Source of the DNA: Acidobacteriota bacterium
GTDB lineage: Bacteria > Acidobacteriota > Terriglobia > Acidiferrales > UBA7541
Assembly: GCA_003223215.1 (NCBI GenBank)
Contig: QHYH01000117.1
Span: 1 to 51,821 of the forward strand
Direction: 5' to 3'
DNA length: 51,821 nucleotides
Part shown: in pieces, positions 36,079 to 44,010 of the stretch
How the letters are laid out: every line of letters begins with the position of its first letter
Position numbering within the stretch: the first letter of the stretch is position 1
The notes under the pieces: model-generated
Seen by the model: only the letters and a program-made list of their open reading frames with translations
Database searches by the model: none
Told to the model about the DNA's origin: nothing
Made by a program: the position numbers and the translations under genes

Positions 36079-37017
36079 ATGGATGTCCATCAACTTGAAC
36101 TCTTCCTCGCGGTGATGGACTCACCCAGCATGACGCGGGCAGCGGAGAAAGTTCACTTATCTCCGGGCGCCGTAAGTCTCCAGCTTCACAACCTCGCCGA
36201 AGAGCTCCACACCGAGCTTTTCGTGCGCCGGGGAAAGCACCTGATTCCCACGCCCGCCGCTTCGCGCCTCGCGGAACGTGCCAGGGAACTCGTCAGGCTG
36301 ATGGGCCACATCCAGCAGGAATTTCAGAATGACATCACCAAGGACACGCGTCCTTTTCATTTCGCGACCGGCGTCACCACGCTCATCTACCAACTCGGCC
36401 GGCCTCTCCGGCAATTGCGCAGCCGGTTCCCTCATGCCGAGATCCGCGTTACCGTCGGGGTAACGGAAGAGATGGTTGCCGGTTTGCACGAACGGCGGTT
36501 TGACCTGGCGCTTATTACGCTGCCCGTCCCGGAAGACAATCTCCAGATCATTCCCCTGTTCGACGAGGAGCTGCTCGTCGTGCGCCCATCGCTCAAGAAA
36601 ACCGCCAGCAGCCATATCGGCACACTGCGGCCCGCCGAGCTCATGAATGTGCCGTTTCTACTTTATCCCAAACGAAGCAATGTGCGGCGTGCCATCGATG
36701 GAATCTTCAAGGAAATCGGCGTACAGCCAAACGTTCGCATGGAAGCGGACGACACGGAAGCCATCAAACGGCTCGTGGAGTCCGGCTTCGGCTATTCCAT
36801 CCTCCCGGAACATGCCTTGCGGGGCCGGTCGCATTTCTTTCAAAAGTTTCGGGTCGAAGGCCATCGGCTCACAAGAAACCTGGCGCTGGCGATGGCTGCG
36901 ACCGAGAGTCCGCGCAAGCTGACCGAGGCCATCGCCAACTTTCTCCGGGAGGTGCTTACGGAGCAAGAGCGAAGCTCCCGTCCGCAGGTCCTGCCGAAAG
37001 CCGCGGGCAAAAGTTAG
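36079..37017 (+). CDS. LysR-family transcriptional regulator
   Basis: A 312-residue regulator: winged helix-turn-helix over residues 1-60 (HQLELFLAVMDSPSMTRAAE, LSPGAVSLQLHNLAEELHTE), linker helix, then a type 2 periplasmic-binding-protein effector domain (FHFATGVTTLIYQLGRPLRQ, DLALITLPVPEDNLQIIPLF, SGFGYSILPEHAL). Start at ATG 36079 with GGAGAG six bases upstream. It is divergent from the fucose/uronate operon, with a palindromic candidate site between them, so local control with a sugar acid as inducer is likely. Confidence 0.9.
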   Translation: MDVHQLELFLAVMDSPSMTRAAEKVHLSPGAVSLQLHNLAEELHTELFVRRGKHLIPTPAASRLAERARELVRLMGHIQQEFQNDITKDTRPFHFATGVTTLIYQLGRPLRQLRSRFPHAEIRVTVGVTEEMVAGLHERRFDLALITLPVPEDNLQIIPLFDEELLVVRPSLKKTASSHIGTLRPAELMNVPFLLYPKRSNVRRAIDGIFKEIGVQPNVRMEADDTEAIKRLVESGFGYSILPEHALRGRSHFFQKFRVEGHRLTRNLALAMAATESPRKLTEAIANFLREVLTEQERSSRPQVLPKAAGKS

Positions 37018-37047
37018 TGTCCGTCGCGGCCTTGCGTCTTGAAACCC

Positions 37048-38352
37048 TCATGCGCGGAGCGGTCCCGTCCACTTCTCGAAATTGGCGCGGAAGAGCCGGT
37101 TCACATCGCGCTGGATCTTTTGCCGGGTGATTTCCGCGCCGTCGGCGTGCAGCAACTGATAAGCATTCGCGAGGATCGGCGCAAGGGTGCGCCGCGTGTT
37201 CTGCCACTTGTAGATGACCTGCTCGAGCACCCGCGCGTCGGAATGCTGCGGAATAAAGCTTGTTCCGAGAAGTTCCATGCGCTCCCGCGTGACTTCCTCG
37301 ACGATGGAGGGATTGTTGAGGAACCACCAACATCCGAATGGCATCAGGTTATTAAACTTGCGGGCATAGACGGCGAGCTCGTGCTGGTTTTCGCGGCTGA
37401 GCACGCTTACGAGAAACCGGTTATCAGGAAAGCTGCGGCAAAGGTTTTCAACCGCGCGCAGGTCCGCTTTCCCCACGGCGTCGCCGGCAAGGCGTAATCT
37501 CGGATTGACTTGCCGCCGCACGCCGATCATCAGCGACATCGGCAGGCCCAATTCGCGGCAGGACGGTAATACCGCCTCGCTCAACAATTGGCCGGTGACG
37601 CTCTCGTCCGGGAATTGAAACGTGTCGGCCAGCGACACGGCCATGTAGAGCGGGCGCATGCGCTTGTGCCAGTCGGCGAGGAACCGGCGGACTTCGGAAA
37701 CCGATTTTCCGGAGCCGTGCTCGTCTACGGCATAGCCTTCGCTGGCCAACTGCTGCCAGTGCTGCGGCCAGCCCCACAGGATGCGGTCCAGCCGCAGAAC
37801 CGCGTGAAACTGAGGGTGATTCTGTCCTCCGCCCATCCAAACGGCGCGCTCCTCGGGGTCGAGCGGATCATTGGTCATCACCACATCGCTTATGCCGGCT
37901 ATTTGCAACACTTTTCGGATGTGCGTCTCGATCGATTGCGCCGCGAAGAACCGCCGCGCCTCTTGCAACCCTGAGGCTTCGGTCGGCAGCCCAAAAGCGC
38001 TCAAGACCGCAATGACACCTCGCGTGGATTCGGAAACCGGGCTGTTTTCGACGAACAAGGCCTTCCAGATGGCGTCAGCGCGTTCGATTTTCGAGAGTTT
38101 CCAATATTCCTCGGGCGTCGTATCGGAGGAGCGGAAAAATTCGGCTTCCAGATAGTGATAAGTCAGAAGTTCATCGATTCCCCACAAGCCGATCCTGCCG
38201 AAGGCGGGAGAATACAAATGGGTGTGAATATCAATGACCTGCGTGGATGCCAGGACGTCCAGCGCTTCATCCGCGATCTCGGCCGGCTTTATCCGGCGAG
38301 CGGAAGAGGGAACTTCCTTGCGGTTTGGCGATTTAACAGAAGTGGCTGCCAT
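37048..38352 (-). CDS. Uronate isomerase-like amidohydrolase
   Basis: A 434-residue protein of the amidohydrolase superfamily resembling non-canonical uronate isomerases (UxaC family). The metal motif is VIDIHTHLYSPAFG (HTH about 43-45), then WGIDELLTYHYLEAEFFRSS, ISDVVMTNDPLDPEE, RLDRILWGW, and a late SVLSRENQHEL with MPFGCWWFLNNPS. UxaC isomerises glucuronate/galacturonate to fructuronate/tagaturonate, which would feed manD and uxaA. The protein is shorter than E. coli UxaC (~470) and has a 30-residue polar N-terminal extension. Convergent with lysR, not in the operon. Exact substrate unproven. Confidence 0.75.
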   Translation of the reverse strand: MAATSVKSPNRKEVPSSARRIKPAEIADEALDVLASTQVIDIHTHLYSPAFGRIGLWGIDELLTYHYLEAEFFRSSDTTPEEYWKLSKIERADAIWKALFVENSPVSESTRGVIAVLSAFGLPTEASGLQEARRFFAAQSIETHIRKVLQIAGISDVVMTNDPLDPEERAVWMGGGQNHPQFHAVLRLDRILWGWPQHWQQLASEGYAVDEHGSGKSVSEVRRFLADWHKRMRPLYMAVSLADTFQFPDESVTGQLLSEAVLPSCRELGLPMSLMIGVRRQVNPRLRLAGDAVGKADLRAVENLCRSFPDNRFLVSVLSRENQHELAVYARKFNNLMPFGCWWFLNNPSIVEEVTRERMELLGTSFIPQHSDARVLEQVIYKWQNTRRTLAPILANAYQLLHADGAEITRQKIQRDVNRLFRANFEKWTGPLRA

Positions 38353-38370
38353 CGGGGTATGCGCTGTGTC

Positions 38371-38382
38371 CAGAATGTTCTG
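38371..38382. promoter_or_regulatory. Small palindrome upstream of the uronate isomerase-like gene
   Basis: CAGAATGTTCTG (arms CAGAA/TTCTG), 18 bases before the minus-strand start at 38352. Operator-like in size and position. The remaining intergenic region to 38764 shows no gene or strong promoter, only a CTGAA...TTCAG dyad near 38524 and the GGAGGGTG ribosome binding site at its end. Confidence 0.3.
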
Positions 38383-38764
38383 TTTCTTTTCTGCCTTGCC
38401 GAAAACAAAAAATCACCGTGACGCCGACAGGAACCGTTGCCCGGAATGCCGGCCGTCAGGTGTGCAAGGCTGCCAAGCGAAGGGGAATATAGAAGGCGTC
38501 AGGAAGGGTGTCAAATGCAAAAAACTGAAATCTGCATTCAGCCGTGCTTAACGTTCGGTTAGGTATTTCCGTGGTTGCTCCATTATCCAGCCTAAACAAT
38601 CTCTTTAAGAAGTTTCAATGCTCACATTTCCCAAACTTGGATTACCATTGGCACCCGGAGGAAACAGTGGCTTTGCCGGTTTCCTTCTACCAGACTCTAG
38701 CCGCTGCGAGAAGGACGCCGTGCCGAAATGCCCCGGTCCCCATTTGAGTTTCTTGGAGGGTGTT

Positions 38765-40201
38765 ATGTGCGCTTCAAAAGCTTCCCGTCGAGACTTTCTT
38801 AAAATTACAGGAGCCGGTATGGCTGGCACGGCGCTAGCGTCCGCGGCGCCAAGCTACTCGCGCATTCTGGGAGCGAGCGACCGCGTCCGCGTGGCCATCT
38901 GCGGAGTGCGTGGCCGCGGCCATGATCACATCCGCGGCTTCTCGCGCGTGCCAAACGCAGAGATTGCCGCTCTCTGCGACGTGGACGAAAACGTATTGAA
39001 CCAGCGCTTGGCGAACGTGGAGAAACTGGGGCTGCCAAAGCCTAAGTCCTACGTGGACGTTCGCAAGGTGCTCGAGGACAAGGACATCGATGCCATCTCC
39101 ATCGCCACTCCCAATCATTGGCACTCGCTGATGGCGATCTGGGCGTGCCAGGCCGGGAAAGACGTCTATGTGGAAAAGCCGTGCTCGCACAATTGGTTTG
39201 AAGGACGACAATTGGTGCGCGCGGTGAAGAAGTACAACCGGATTTGCCAACATGGAAGCCAATCGCGATCGAATCCCGGGATGATCGAAGCCGTTCGTCA
39301 TTTGAGCGACGGGACGATCGGCAATGTCTATCTGGCGCGAGCGCTTTGCTATAAGTGGCGGCCGTCGATTGGGCATGCTCCGGAAGAACCCGTTCCGGCA
39401 GGCGTGCATTACGACTTGTGGACTGGCCCGGCGCCGCTGAAGCCGTTTACCCGGAATCGCTTTCACTACAACTGGCATTGGATCTGGGACACGGGAAACG
39501 GCGAAGTCGGCAATCAAGCCATCCACGAAATTGACATCGCACGGTGGGGGTTGGGAGTGGGGTTCCCGGTGCATGTGTCCGCCATGGGTGGACATTTCAT
39601 GTTTCAGGACGACCAGGAAACGCCCAATACGCTGCACGCTACGTTCTGTTTCGAAGGCGGTGGGAAGCGCAAGATGATGGAGCTCGAAGTCCGACACTGG
39701 ATCACCAATCACGAAGCGGAGATCGGCACCGGCGCTTATGGGGCCGGGGGTGTGCCCGCCGCGGGGCTGAATGTTGCCGCCAACAACGCAAACAAGAAGA
39801 ATGACGACAAGCAACAGTCCTTGGGGCCCAAGGACGCAAAGACCAACACCATCGGAAATATTTTTTACGGATCGAACGGCTATCTCGCCGCCGATGGATA
39901 CGATTCTTACAAGACTTGGATTACGGATCAGGCGGAACCCGGGCCGTCCGGCAAAGGGTCGGGCGATCACTACGCGAACTTCGTTGATTGCGTTCGCAGC
40001 CGCCGTGCCGAGGATATTCATTCGCCGATCGAGGAAGCGCATATCTCGACGACGCTGGTGCACTTGGCGAACGCTTCGTACCGGCTGGGCCGCGCGCTGC
40101 GCTTCGATCCTGAGAAGGAGTGCGTCATTGAAGATGAGGAAGCAAATCGTATGCTGCGGGGAAGTTATCGTGCGCCCTATGTCGTGCCGGAAGAAGTCTG
40201 A
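38765..40201 (+). CDS. Tat-exported Gfo/Idh/MocA-family oxidoreductase 1
   Basis: A 478-residue NAD(P)-dependent sugar dehydrogenase with a twin-arginine signal (SRRDFLKITGAGMAGTALAS, from residue 7). Rossmann region: RVRVAICGVRGRGHDHIRG. The EKP motif with catalytic Lys is VYVEKPCSHNW. Other family marks: ISIATPNHWHSLMA, NQAIHEIDIARWGLG. A low-complexity insert rich in Gly, Ala and Asn lies around 330-370. Because Tat exports folded cofactor-bound proteins, the enzyme probably oxidises sugars in the periplasm with a tightly held cofactor. ATG 38765 follows GGAGGGTG; earlier starts would hide the Tat signal. First gene of a three-gene run with the DUF6807 gene. Confidence 0.88.
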   Translation: MCASKASRRDFLKITGAGMAGTALASAAPSYSRILGASDRVRVAICGVRGRGHDHIRGFSRVPNAEIAALCDVDENVLNQRLANVEKLGLPKPKSYVDVRKVLEDKDIDAISIATPNHWHSLMAIWACQAGKDVYVEKPCSHNWFEGRQLVRAVKKYNRICQHGSQSRSNPGMIEAVRHLSDGTIGNVYLARALCYKWRPSIGHAPEEPVPAGVHYDLWTGPAPLKPFTRNRFHYNWHWIWDTGNGEVGNQAIHEIDIARWGLGVGFPVHVSAMGGHFMFQDDQETPNTLHATFCFEGGGKRKMMELEVRHWITNHEAEIGTGAYGAGGVPAAGLNVAANNANKKNDDKQQSLGPKDAKTNTIGNIFYGSNGYLAADGYDSYKTWITDQAEPGPSGKGSGDHYANFVDCVRSRRAEDIHSPIEEAHISTTLVHLANASYRLGRALRFDPEKECVIEDEEANRMLRGSYRAPYVVPEEV

Positions 40202-40224
40202 GGCGCGGGAGATTGCGGCACCCT

Positions 40225-41286
40225 ATGCACTTTCGCCTTGTCGGAGGACCGATCGTTTCAAGCTTAGCGCTGTTGTCGGCGTTGCTTGGTTCTGCCGGGC
40301 CACATCCGCGTGACCGCATCTCCGTTACCGTTCACGAGGAAGCCCGCCGCGTCGACGTTTCCATCGACGGCCAGCCGTTCACGTCCTACATCTGGCCCGA
40401 CAGGCTGGCGAAGCCCGTGCTTTATCCGCTGCGCACGGCCAACGGCACGATCATCACTCGCGGCTATCCGCTCGAGCCGCGCCCGGACGAACGTGTCGAT
40501 CATCCGCATCACGTGGGCATGTGGCTCAACTACGAGAACGTCAATGGAATTGATTTCTGGAACAATTCCGAAGCGATCAAACCGCAGGATGCACCGAAGA
40601 TGGGCACCATCCGACACCGGTCAATCGTCGCAGCAGAAGGCGGCCCGGAGGAGGGCAAGCTGGAAGTAGACGCTGATTGGCTGACGTCGAGCAGCAAGGT
40701 GTTGTTGCAGGAACATACGCGCTTTGTGTTTCGCGGTGGGCCGGATTTCCGAAGCGTGGACCGCATCACGACTTTGCGCGCACAGGACGAAAAGGTAGTC
40801 TTTGCTGATGCGAAGGACGGGATGCTCGGCCTGCGCGTCGTGCGTGCCCTGGAAATGCCCTCGGACAAAGCGGAAGTTTTCACCGACGCGAGCGGGCGAG
40901 CTACTACCGTGGCGAAGCTCGACAACACCGGCGTGAACGGAGTCTATCTGACCAGCGAAGGCAAAAAAGGCGAAGCCGCCTGGGGTACGCGCGGCCGCTG
41001 GTGCAATCTGAGCGGAAAGATCGGCGATGAGCCGGTCACGATTACGATTCTGGATCATCCCGCGAATCCGGGCTTCCCGACGTATTGGCACGCGCGGGGT
41101 TACGGGCTTTTCGCCGCCAACCCGCTCGGCGAAAAGGTTTTCAGCAATGGCAAGGAAGAGTTGAACCTTACCTTAGCCCCGCACCAGACTGTTATGTTCC
41201 GCTACCGCATCCTGATCACTTCGGGAATGGCCTCACCGGAAAGCATCGAGGCGGCCTACAAAGCCTTTGTCGCGGCGTATCGGTAA
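40225..41286 (+). CDS. DUF6807 (PmoA-like) secreted protein
   Basis: A 353-residue protein with a signal peptide (PIVSSLALLSALLGSAGPHP, about 9-28). The body is the beta-rich family labelled PmoA/DUF6807: FTSYIWPDRLAKPVLYPLRT, RVDHPHHVGMWLNYENVNGI, FWNNSE, ADAKDGMLGLRV, RGRWCNLSG, ITILDHPANPGFPTYWHARG. Despite the old name it is not a methane monooxygenase subunit. It often travels with Gfo/Idh/MocA enzymes, and the HPHHVG cluster suggests a metal or sugar site. Function unknown; likely a partner in glycoside processing. It is 23 bases after the upstream gene. Confidence 0.8.
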   Translation: MHFRLVGGPIVSSLALLSALLGSAGPHPRDRISVTVHEEARRVDVSIDGQPFTSYIWPDRLAKPVLYPLRTANGTIITRGYPLEPRPDERVDHPHHVGMWLNYENVNGIDFWNNSEAIKPQDAPKMGTIRHRSIVAAEGGPEEGKLEVDADWLTSSSKVLLQEHTRFVFRGGPDFRSVDRITTLRAQDEKVVFADAKDGMLGLRVVRALEMPSDKAEVFTDASGRATTVAKLDNTGVNGVYLTSEGKKGEAAWGTRGRWCNLSGKIGDEPVTITILDHPANPGFPTYWHARGYGLFAANPLGEKVFSNGKEELNLTLAPHQTVMFRYRILITSGMASPESIEAAYKAFVAAYR

Positions 41287-41307
41287 TGCTTTAATGCCTT
41301 CATTCCC

Positions 41308-42333
41308 ATGACGTTTCACGTCGGCTTGATTGGCGGCGGCAACATCTCCGACACCCATGCGCGTGCCGCGCGTGCCATCTCTCGGGTCGAAATTGCCGCG
41401 GTCTACGGTACGAATTTTGAAAAAGTGCGGCGGCTCTGTCGCGACCACGGCGGAACGCCATTTGAAGATTTCTCCGCTTTTCTGACACACCGGCCGATGG
41501 ACCTGGTGATCATCGGCAGCCCCTCGGGCCTTCACGCTCGACAGGGCATCGCCGCCGCAGAGCAAGGTCTCCACGTTCTAACGGAAAAGCCTATCGATAT
41601 CAGCACTCGCCGCGCCGACGAACTCATCGAAGTGGCGGACCGGGCTCGCGTCAAACTCGGCGTGATCTTTCAGGACCGCATGAAACCTCATATCCGCCAA
41701 TGGAAAGACTGGATCGATCACGGCGTGCTCGGCAAACCCCTGCTGGCGGACGCTCGCGTGAAGTGGTATCGGCCGCCGGAATACTACCGAAACTCCCGCT
41801 GGCGCGGCACCCTCGAGCTCGATGGCGGAGGTGCCCTGATCAACCAGGGCATCCATACGATCGACCTGCTGCTCTGGCTGCTAGGAGAGGTTTCTCGCGT
41901 GCAGGCGCAAACGGCCACGGAGCTGCATTCGATCGAAGCCGAAGACACTGCGACGGCGATTCTCGAATTCTCGAGCGGTACGCTCGGCTTATTTCATTCG
42001 ACCACCGCGGCTTATCCGGGCTATCCGCGCCGCGTCGAGATTTCCGGTACCGAGGGGACAGTTATCCTCGAACACGACCAGATCATCGCCGCCGATCTCC
42101 GGAAAGCACCGGACGAAGGCGCAAGAATGGCTCCGCGGGACGAAAATCAAAGCGCTTCTTCCGCTACAGTCAGCGATTTTCGCGGTCACCAGGCAGTCAT
42201 CGAAGACTTTCTTTCCGCCATACAGAAAAACACTCTCCCCGCTTGCGACGGACGCGAAGGACGGCGCAGCCTTGCCCTGGTCGAAGCCATCTATCGCGCC
42301 GCAGGCGCTCCGCAAAGAACTGCCAGAGTGTGA
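41308..42333 (+). CDS. Gfo/Idh/MocA-family oxidoreductase 2 (cytosolic)
   Basis: A 341-residue enzyme without a signal peptide: GLIGGGNISDTHARAARA (NAD-binding), IIGSPSGLHARQGIAAAEQG, LTEKPIDIS with the catalytic Lys, then DGGGALINQGIHTIDLLLWL carrying the sugar-site His. It probably oxidises or reduces a sugar or 3-keto sugar in the cytosol, complementing the exported homologues. Starts 21 bases after the DUF6807 stop and is the last gene of this plus-strand run; the LacI gene converges on it. Confidence 0.88.
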   Translation: MTFHVGLIGGGNISDTHARAARAISRVEIAAVYGTNFEKVRRLCRDHGGTPFEDFSAFLTHRPMDLVIIGSPSGLHARQGIAAAEQGLHVLTEKPIDISTRRADELIEVADRARVKLGVIFQDRMKPHIRQWKDWIDHGVLGKPLLADARVKWYRPPEYYRNSRWRGTLELDGGGALINQGIHTIDLLLWLLGEVSRVQAQTATELHSIEAEDTATAILEFSSGTLGLFHSTTAAYPGYPRRVEISGTEGTVILEHDQIIAADLRKAPDEGARMAPRDENQSASSATVSDFRGHQAVIEDFLSAIQKNTLPACDGREGRRSLALVEAIYRAAGAPQRTARV

Positions 42334-42375
42334 AAGGAACCTCGGTCACTCCTCGTTCCGAGAGCCAGTTTCTTT

Positions 42376-43446
42376 CTAGAGTTTGCGAACGGTTTCACGA
42401 ACTACAAATTCAGTGGGCAGGATTCGCTGGCTAAAGGCCATTTGCGGATGATGCAGCCGCTCGATAAGCATCTTCATGCAGGTTTCGCCGATCTCTTCCT
42501 TGTAAACGCGAACCGTGGAGAGTGGCGGATCCATCAGCACGGCTTCCTCGCGGTCGTCGAAGCCGACCAGGCTGATTTCATCCGGCACTTTCACGCCATG
42601 CCGCCGCAAAGAGAGCCAAAGGCCGTACGCCGTTTCATCGTTGCCGGCCACGACTGCCGTGGGGCGCGAGGGCCGAGCCAAAATTCGACCTGCGCTTTTC
42701 TGGCCGAAGTTCACAAAACTGTCGAAATTTTGCGGCTGGATTGAAACTGGTTTCAGCTTCTTCTCACGCATGGCCTGACGGTAACCATCGAATCGGCGCT
42801 GGATCCACGGGTAGGACATATCGCCGGCAAAATCAATGAGCCGGTGACCTTGTGCGATGAGGTAGCGCGTGGCCTGGAGTGCCCCGTTGAAGTCGTCGAA
42901 GCCCACTTGGTCGTAGCGCTGCTCGCCATCCAATCCAACCACGTTGTTGCTGAAAGCCACAAAGGGCATGTGGATGGCTTCGATCCTGCGGAGCAGGTTC
43001 GGATAAATGGTGCCCGCCAGGATAACTCCGTCAATCAGACCATGTTCCTGCAGTACGGGAGGCAGGTCGATCTTCTCAGGCGGGGTTCGCGGGGAATAAT
43101 GCAGCACCGCAAACAGAACGTGATGCTGCAAACTGCTGGCATAAGACTCGACGCCTTGTAAAATGTGCGCGTGAAAGGGGTGAAGAAAGTCGCGGTTGCT
43201 CAAAAGGAAGCAGACGATCTCTGACCGGCGCTTGAGAATGCGGCGAGCTTGGGCGTTGGGCCGGAATCCCAGTCGGCGGATGGCTTCCAGCACGCGCGCC
43301 CGGGTTTGCCGGCTCACCTGAGAGCTGGAATTGAGCACGCGGGAAATCGTTCCAATGCCCACACTTGCGGCTCGCGCCACATCACGAATGGTCGTTTTCT
43401 TTGGAACTGCTTCCACACCATTGTGGGCTTTTTGCGGCCTTCGCAT
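42376..43446 (-). CDS. LacI-family transcriptional regulator
   Basis: A 356-residue repressor. The N-terminal helix-turn-helix is TIRDVARAASVGIGTISRVL, followed by the hinge (NSSSQVSRQTRARVLEAIRR) and a periplasmic-binding-protein-like effector domain (LIDGVILAGTIYP, AVVAGNDETAYGLWLSLRRH, ISLVGFDDREEAVLMDPPLS). ATG 43446 is preceded by GAGGG; the upstream in-frame extension has no binding site for ribosomes. The palindrome TGGAACCAGTTCCA at the nearby TonB receptor promoter is the natural target. Ligand presumably a sugar from the flanking pathway. Confidence 0.92.
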   Translation of the reverse strand: MRRPQKAHNGVEAVPKKTTIRDVARAASVGIGTISRVLNSSSQVSRQTRARVLEAIRRLGFRPNAQARRILKRRSEIVCFLLSNRDFLHPFHAHILQGVESYASSLQHHVLFAVLHYSPRTPPEKIDLPPVLQEHGLIDGVILAGTIYPNLLRRIEAIHMPFVAFSNNVVGLDGEQRYDQVGFDDFNGALQATRYLIAQGHRLIDFAGDMSYPWIQRRFDGYRQAMREKKLKPVSIQPQNFDSFVNFGQKSAGRILARPSRPTAVVAGNDETAYGLWLSLRRHGVKVPDEISLVGFDDREEAVLMDPPLSTVRVYKEEIGETCMKMLIERLHHPQMAFSQRILPTEFVVRETVRKL

Positions 43447-43628
43447 CTTCCCTCGACTTCGTGGTCCCGGGGTGTTTCCGTCGTGAACGAGTCTAGCACA
43501 GCAGCTCGACGTTGCGGTGCGAGAAAGGTCAGCCCGCAATCCTTAAGTTCCCCAGGCCACCACACCCACGATTTGCGGCTCATTCAATAGGAAAATCTGT
43601 CGGAGCAGAGGGCTCTCAAGTAAAACGA

Positions 43629-43646
43629 ATATCGGGCGGCCGATAT
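43629..43646. promoter_or_regulatory. 18-base palindrome in the LacI / receptor 3 intergenic region
   Basis: ATATCGG-GCGG-CCGATAT: perfect 7-bp arms around four bases. It lies 183 bases upstream of the LacI start and about 380 upstream of the receptor. A separate operator for another regulator, or a hairpin. The rest of 43447-43902 holds no gene I can support. Confidence 0.4.
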
Positions 43647-43902
43647 CGCGGTAAGTGTCTTAGAATGTGCCAAGTAGCCTAATGAAGCCAGCGAGACCTT
43701 GTAGACCCAATCGACGTGACACTGCTTCCCGCAGCTTTAAGAAGTGTACCCGGCGAGGAAAAGGCCGGTGCAAGAAACCGATCTTGCGAGGAGGAAAGTA
43801 AGCCCGCTAAGGCGTGTGCTCTCTTTCAGAGGCCGCCGTCATCCCTGCCTTCGCAGGTGCAAAAAGATCGATGAAAGGGATTTCCTTTGCAAAACTTCTC
43901 GC

Positions 43903-43931
43903 TTGACATGGGGCTTTTCGCCGAGTAAGTT
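43903..43931 (+). promoter_or_regulatory. Sigma-70-type promoter of TonB receptor 3
   Basis: TTGACA (43903-43908), a 17-base spacer, TAAGTT (43926-43931). Perfect -35 and ideal spacing, 80 bases before the receptor ATG. The operator follows directly. Confidence 0.7.
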
Positions 43932-43932
43932 G

Positions 43933-43946
43933 TGGAACCAGTTCCA
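43933..43946. promoter_or_regulatory. LacI-type operator overlapping the receptor 3 start site
   Basis: TGGAACCAGTTCCA, with 6-bp perfect arms (TGGAAC/GTTCCA) and an even centre, as usual for LacI/GalR operators. It begins one base after the -10 box and covers the expected +1, so binding should block transcription. Confidence 0.65.
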
Positions 43947-44010
43947 GAGATCTCGTGTGCTCTTCCAGCATCAGACGCGAAGTTTTCGAAGTGCGTGAGG
44001 GTTACGAATC

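Noticed and set aside
42336-42359. GGAAC...GTTCC dyad between the convergent gfo2 and lacI genes as a LacI operator
   Set aside because: The half-sites are 14 bases apart and lie at gene ends; a chance dyad or weak terminator is more likely.
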